From the NCBI GenBank assembly GCA_964520975.1, contig CAZFPA010000115.1:1-5409 (forward strand): 5,409 nt of DNA, read 5' to 3'. The notes beneath the pieces were generated by a model. That model was given only the letters and a program-made list of their open reading frames with translations, had not been told where the DNA came from and did not search any database. The translations under genes and the position numbers were made by a program. The DNA comes from CAZFPA01 sp964520975. Lineage in GTDB: Bacteria; Bacillota; Negativicutes; Selenomonadales; Selenomonadaceae. How positions within the stretch are numbered: the stretch's first letter is position 1; each line of letters opens with the position of its first letter. This document shows positions 4,612 through 5,409 of this stretch, one piece after another.

Positions 4612-5409
4612 TTACTGCAGAAAATCCTCCTCTGCACCGGTGTCCTCACGAATGCGCAGCCCTTTAAAAAAGCGCTTCCGATTGAGTGTCAGCCGTTCAA
4701 ATCCGGCCTTCTCCAGCGCAAAATAGAAGTCCGCCGTACTGCGCACATATTCGTTGCAGTCCAGTGAGTAGTTGCGGTACGCCTGATACAGCGACGAGGA
4801 GCTTTCCTTAAAGGAGTCATCCACCTCGCACTTCTCATCCAGAAAATGTCCGAACCAGTCGTTCTGGCTGCGGTATTCCTCAATGGCCTTCGTCACGCAG
4901 TCCGGGATCGGGATCTGGTAGCCCAGCGCAATTACCTTCATGGCTCCTTCGATGACCCAAGCCAGAATGCTTTCTCCGGCATTTTCATACAGGTACTCGC
5001 CGTAATTCTTGATGTCGGTTTTGCCCTCGATCTTGGCACCGAAGGGAATCACGATGAGCCTGCGCCAGATGCCGTCATCAGATGCGGAAACACGCGGCAG
5101 ATGGTTGGTGTATAAAACCAGCGTGTGGCAGGGCTTGAAGGAGAACGGGTCTTTGTATTTCTTTTCCGCGAACACTTCATCCGTGGAGCAGAGCTGCTTG
5201 ACGGTGGAATCATTGAGCCTTGCGCCTTCCTGCATTTCAGCAGCGATCAGAAGGCGCTTGCCCTTGACCTCCGCCATTTCCGGTTTGATGTTTCTGCGGC
5301 AGCCGACAGTCAGGGTATCTGCAGAGATGTTGCCGCTGTATAGGCCCAGCACGCGGGAGATGGCATTCCAGAAGGTTGACTTGCCGTTTCGCCCGTCGCC
5401 GTAGGCAAT
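4612..5409 (-). CDS. Phage/plasmid primase-helicase, P4/D5 family (SF3 helicase domain), N-terminus outside window
   Basis: Replicative primase-helicase that unwinds and primes phage DNA. The 265 visible residues begin in the SF3 AAA+ helicase core and the frame is open to the window edge. In visible numbering: Walker A is GDGRNGKST (4-12, Lys10), Walker B is RLLIAAEM (52-59), the SF3 motif C is LVLYTNHLPRV (97-107, Asn102), and the Arg-rich segment GIWRRLIVIPF (113-123) supplies the likely arginine finger. The C-terminal part (about 170-265) fits the winged-helix region of this family. The N-terminal primase half would lie beyond 5409. The gene ends with two stops in a row (TAA TAG). The GTG at 5352 is internal, not a start, because it lies after Walker A. 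A VapE-type name is possible in databases, but the motif set fits the P4/D5 primase C-terminal family. Confidence 0.93.
   Translation of the reverse strand: MAYGDGRNGKSTFWNAISRVLGLYSGNISADTLTVGCRRNIKPEMAEVKGKRLLIAAEMQEGARLNDSTVKQLCSTDEVFAEKKYKDPFSFKPCHTLVLYTNHLPRVSASDDGIWRRLIVIPFGAKIEGKTDIKNYGEYLYENAGESILAWVIEGAMKVIALGYQIPIPDCVTKAIEEYRSQNDWFGHFLDEKCEVDDSFKESSSSLYQAYRNYSLDCNEYVRSTADFYFALEKAGFERLTLNRKRFFKGLRIREDTGAEEDFLQ

Noticed and set aside
4445..4726. Plus-strand ORF with a hydrophobic, membrane-like stretch (around 4520-4600)
   Set aside because: It is antisense to the VRR-NUC start and the primase end, has no clear ribosome site, and the hydrophobic residues come from the AT-rich inverted-repeat spacer.

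Overview
The window is part of a temperate-phage or prophage genome, probably from a low-to-mid-GC Gram-positive gut bacterium of the Clostridia/Lachnospiraceae/Oscillospiraceae kind. The basis is the gene set and order (P4/D5 primase-helicase, VRR-NUC, SNF2 helicase, a small unknown protein, a DUF1492 sigma-like regulator, HNH, P27 TerS, ParB-methyltransferase) and strong AGGAGG-type ribosome sites. The host genus cannot be fixed from the sequence. Two runs of exactly 100 N (1665-1764 and 4101-4200) show a scaffolded draft or metagenomic assembly, so lengths across them are nominal.

All recognisable genes lie on the minus strand, so transcription runs from the right end (5409) to the left end (1). 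Right part, the early/replication module: the C-terminal half of a primase-helicase (4612-5409), a 141-bp AT-rich spacer holding a 13-bp inverted repeat, a VRR-NUC nuclease (4470 down to the gap), an SNF2-type helicase whose N-terminus with Walker A is lost in the gap, a 74-residue conserved-type phage protein and a DUF1492 sigma-region-4-like regulator. The last three are joined by two ATGA stop/start overlaps.

Centre, the early/late boundary (2137-2293): a non-coding stretch with three TGTCC boxes at exactly 10-bp period, a perfect TATAAT -10 box with no good -35, then two hairpins, the second with a T-tract like an intrinsic terminator, and finally the HNH ribosome site. It reads as an activator-dependent late promoter with a leader terminator. 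The DUF1492 protein encoded immediately upstream is the natural candidate regulator (inference).

Left part, the packaging module: HNH endonuclease (1789-2136), a gap, P27-family terminase small subunit (1020-1571), then a ParB-like/DNA methyltransferase fusion beginning directly after the TerS stop codon, in the same frame, and running off the left edge before its SAM-binding motif. The HNH next to TerS probably assists genome cutting during packaging. The large terminase is expected beyond position 1 but is not visible. No tRNA, rRNA, CRISPR array, insertion sequence or attachment site was seen, and no stretch above 300 bases lacks a gene.
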